From the NCBI GenBank assembly GCA_008501545.1, contig QQUM01000496.1, positions 1 through 6,341 of the forward strand: 6,341 nucleotides of DNA, read 5' to 3'. The notes under the pieces are model-generated. The model did not search any database, was not told where the DNA came from, and saw only the letters and a list, made by a program, of their open reading frames with translations. This document shows, piece after piece, positions 5,257-6,341 of the stretch (position 1 is the stretch's first letter; the number at the start of each line of letters is the position of its first letter). The translations under genes and the position numbers were made by a program. The stretch comes from Calditrichota bacterium. Lineage in GTDB: Bacteria > Zhuqueibacterota > Zhuqueibacteria > Zhuqueibacterales > Geothermadaptataceae.

Positions 5257-6341
5257 CTACCCAACTGCGGTCTTTTTTCCTGAAGCAGGGAAAATTCTCC
5301 TTTTGATTTTCTGTGTTTTTTCCCGAAAAATGCGCCCGGCTTTTTTTGAATCTTTTCCTAACTCGTCAAGCAAATTCAGAACAAGTTTAAATCGGACAAG
5401 AAAATGCATGCCAAAATACACAACGAAACCAACCGGTGTTAGAATCAACAAAATCAGAATATTGGAAAAATCATATGCCACGAGTAAACCGTATTTCACC
5501 GCGAGCATCGCCACGAGCATTGCAACGGTCGTGCTGGCTGCCGGCCACAGTGGTTGCAAACAATCCAGCCATCCAATTTTCGATTTTCGCGTGATGATCG
5601 TAATCATAATGATCATGATGATGAAAGCAACGATGAGCACCGCAGCCGCAACACCGGGAAGGCCGAACTGCACCCCGACAAAAGCAGCAGAAGCGATGAG
5701 AACAAATTCAATACTGCGTCGCATTGCAGTGAATTTAACATAGCCAGTAGCCGTGAGCACCGAGGTGATGAAAGGATCGATCGTCAGCAGGATACCGGCA
5801 ACACACATGATTTGTAACGGCACGATTGTTTCCAGCCATTGGTCTCCCAAAAGCACCGGCACAAGATTGGGTGCAACGACCGCCATACCGCCGAGAATCG
5901 GAAAACTGATTAAACTGACAGAAAGAATGACTTTACGAAATGCAGCCCGTACACGTTCCGGTTCATCCTGAATTCGGGCAATCGCAGCGAAAACGACGCT
6001 GTTCATCCCTTTTGTGAGGTGCTTCTGCGGTAAACGCATGAGACCAAACGCTTTCTCGTATATTCCCAAAGCCCCGCCACCAAGCACTTTAAGTACTGCA
6101 AAATTCGCTGCATTGTCTGCACCATAGCGAAACAAATTGCGAATAAATACCATCAAACCAAAGCTGAACAGCTCCCTGGCAGCCTCACGATCAAAATGCA
6201 ATTTCGGCAACCACTTCGTCATCATAGCTGCCCAGACACCAACGATTGCAATACCGATAAGCTTGCTATAGATCAAACTCCAGAATCCAAAGCCACTAAA
6301 TGCCATACCGATTGCGATAATGCTTTCAAAAACGCGTTCAG
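5257..6341 (-). CDS. Lipid-linked polysaccharide flippase, MOP/Wzx type (5' end missing)
   Basis: This inner-membrane transporter probably flips lipid-linked oligosaccharide from the cytoplasmic to the periplasmic face. Visible are 360 codons ending in TAG at 5259-5257. The frame stays open to the right edge: the 11 codons before the internal ATG at 6306 encode ERVFESIIAIG and continue the conserved pattern, so that ATG is not the start. Families of this kind run about 480-500 residues, so roughly 120-140 are missing. Counting from the ATG at 6306, features include FGFWSLIYSKL (6-16), a hinge with LPKLHFD (33-39) and ELFSFGLMVF (45-54), the YGADNAANF segment (61-69), LGIYEKAFGLMRLP (80-93), and FPILGGMAVVAPNLVPVLLGDQW (in two parts, 135-144 and 145-157). 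These fit the WzxC-like branch (Polysacc_synt_3). Repeated hydrophobic segments follow, and the protein ends in a basic cytoplasmic tail (about 314-349). It is the most upstream gene visible in the operon. Confidence 0.92.
   Translation of the reverse strand, partial: ERVFESIIAIGMAFSGFGFWSLIYSKLIGIAIVGVWAAMMTKWLPKLHFDREAARELFSFGLMVFIRNLFRYGADNAANFAVLKVLGGGALGIYEKAFGLMRLPQKHLTKGMNSVVFAAIARIQDEPERVRAAFRKVILSVSLISFPILGGMAVVAPNLVPVLLGDQWLETIVPLQIMCVAGILLTIDPFITSVLTATGYVKFTAMRRSIEFVLIASAAFVGVQFGLPGVAAAVLIVAFIIMIIMITIITRKSKIGWLDCLQPLWPAASTTVAMLVAMLAVKYGLLVAYDFSNILILLILTPVGFVVYFGMHFLVRFKLVLNLLDELGKDSKKAGRIFREKTQKIKRRIFPASGKKTAVG

Overview
The window is part of a surface-polysaccharide (exopolysaccharide, O-antigen or O-glycan) gene cluster from a bacterium, most likely Gram-negative. 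The base composition is moderate (mid-40s % GC, judged by eye). At least two genes start with TTG and a third may start with GTG. The phylum cannot be fixed from this sequence. The ligase and the glycosyltransferase resemble families that accompany exosortase (XrtA/PEP-CTERM-type) systems in Gram-negative bacteria, but no exosortase is present here.

All convincing genes lie on the minus strand, so transcription runs from the right edge to the left. In that order they are: a MOP/Wzx-type flippase whose 5' end lies beyond the right edge (5257-6341); a polytopic O-antigen ligase/O-glycosylation ligase-like protein (3837-5204); a NodB-type polysaccharide deacetylase (2716-3753); a GNAT-fold acyltransferase of the BcsL/CelD/FemAB-like type (1544-2704); and a GT-B family-4 glycosyltransferase (315-1589). 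Gaps are 52 bp, 83 bp, 11 bp and an overlap, which suggests one operon with the last three genes tightly coupled.

A working model, by inference, is this. The glycosyltransferase helps build a lipid-linked glycan on the cytoplasmic face. The deacetylase and acyltransferase modify it. The flippase moves it across the inner membrane, and the ligase/polymerase-like protein joins it to an acceptor on the far side.

After the last gene comes a 279-bp gene-free stretch (36-314). It is dominated by a 122-bp inverted repeat (170-291) with 13-bp perfect ends extending into an imperfect stem of about 36 columns. Pairing is better in minus-strand RNA, the operon's own transcript. At the left edge, the first 35 bases appear to hold the start of a further minus-strand gene with a GNAT-like N-terminus and a fair ribosome binding site.

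No rRNA, tRNA, CRISPR array, insertion sequence or clear promoter was found. The genes themselves are recognisable family members. The least explained item is the structured repeat at the operon end.
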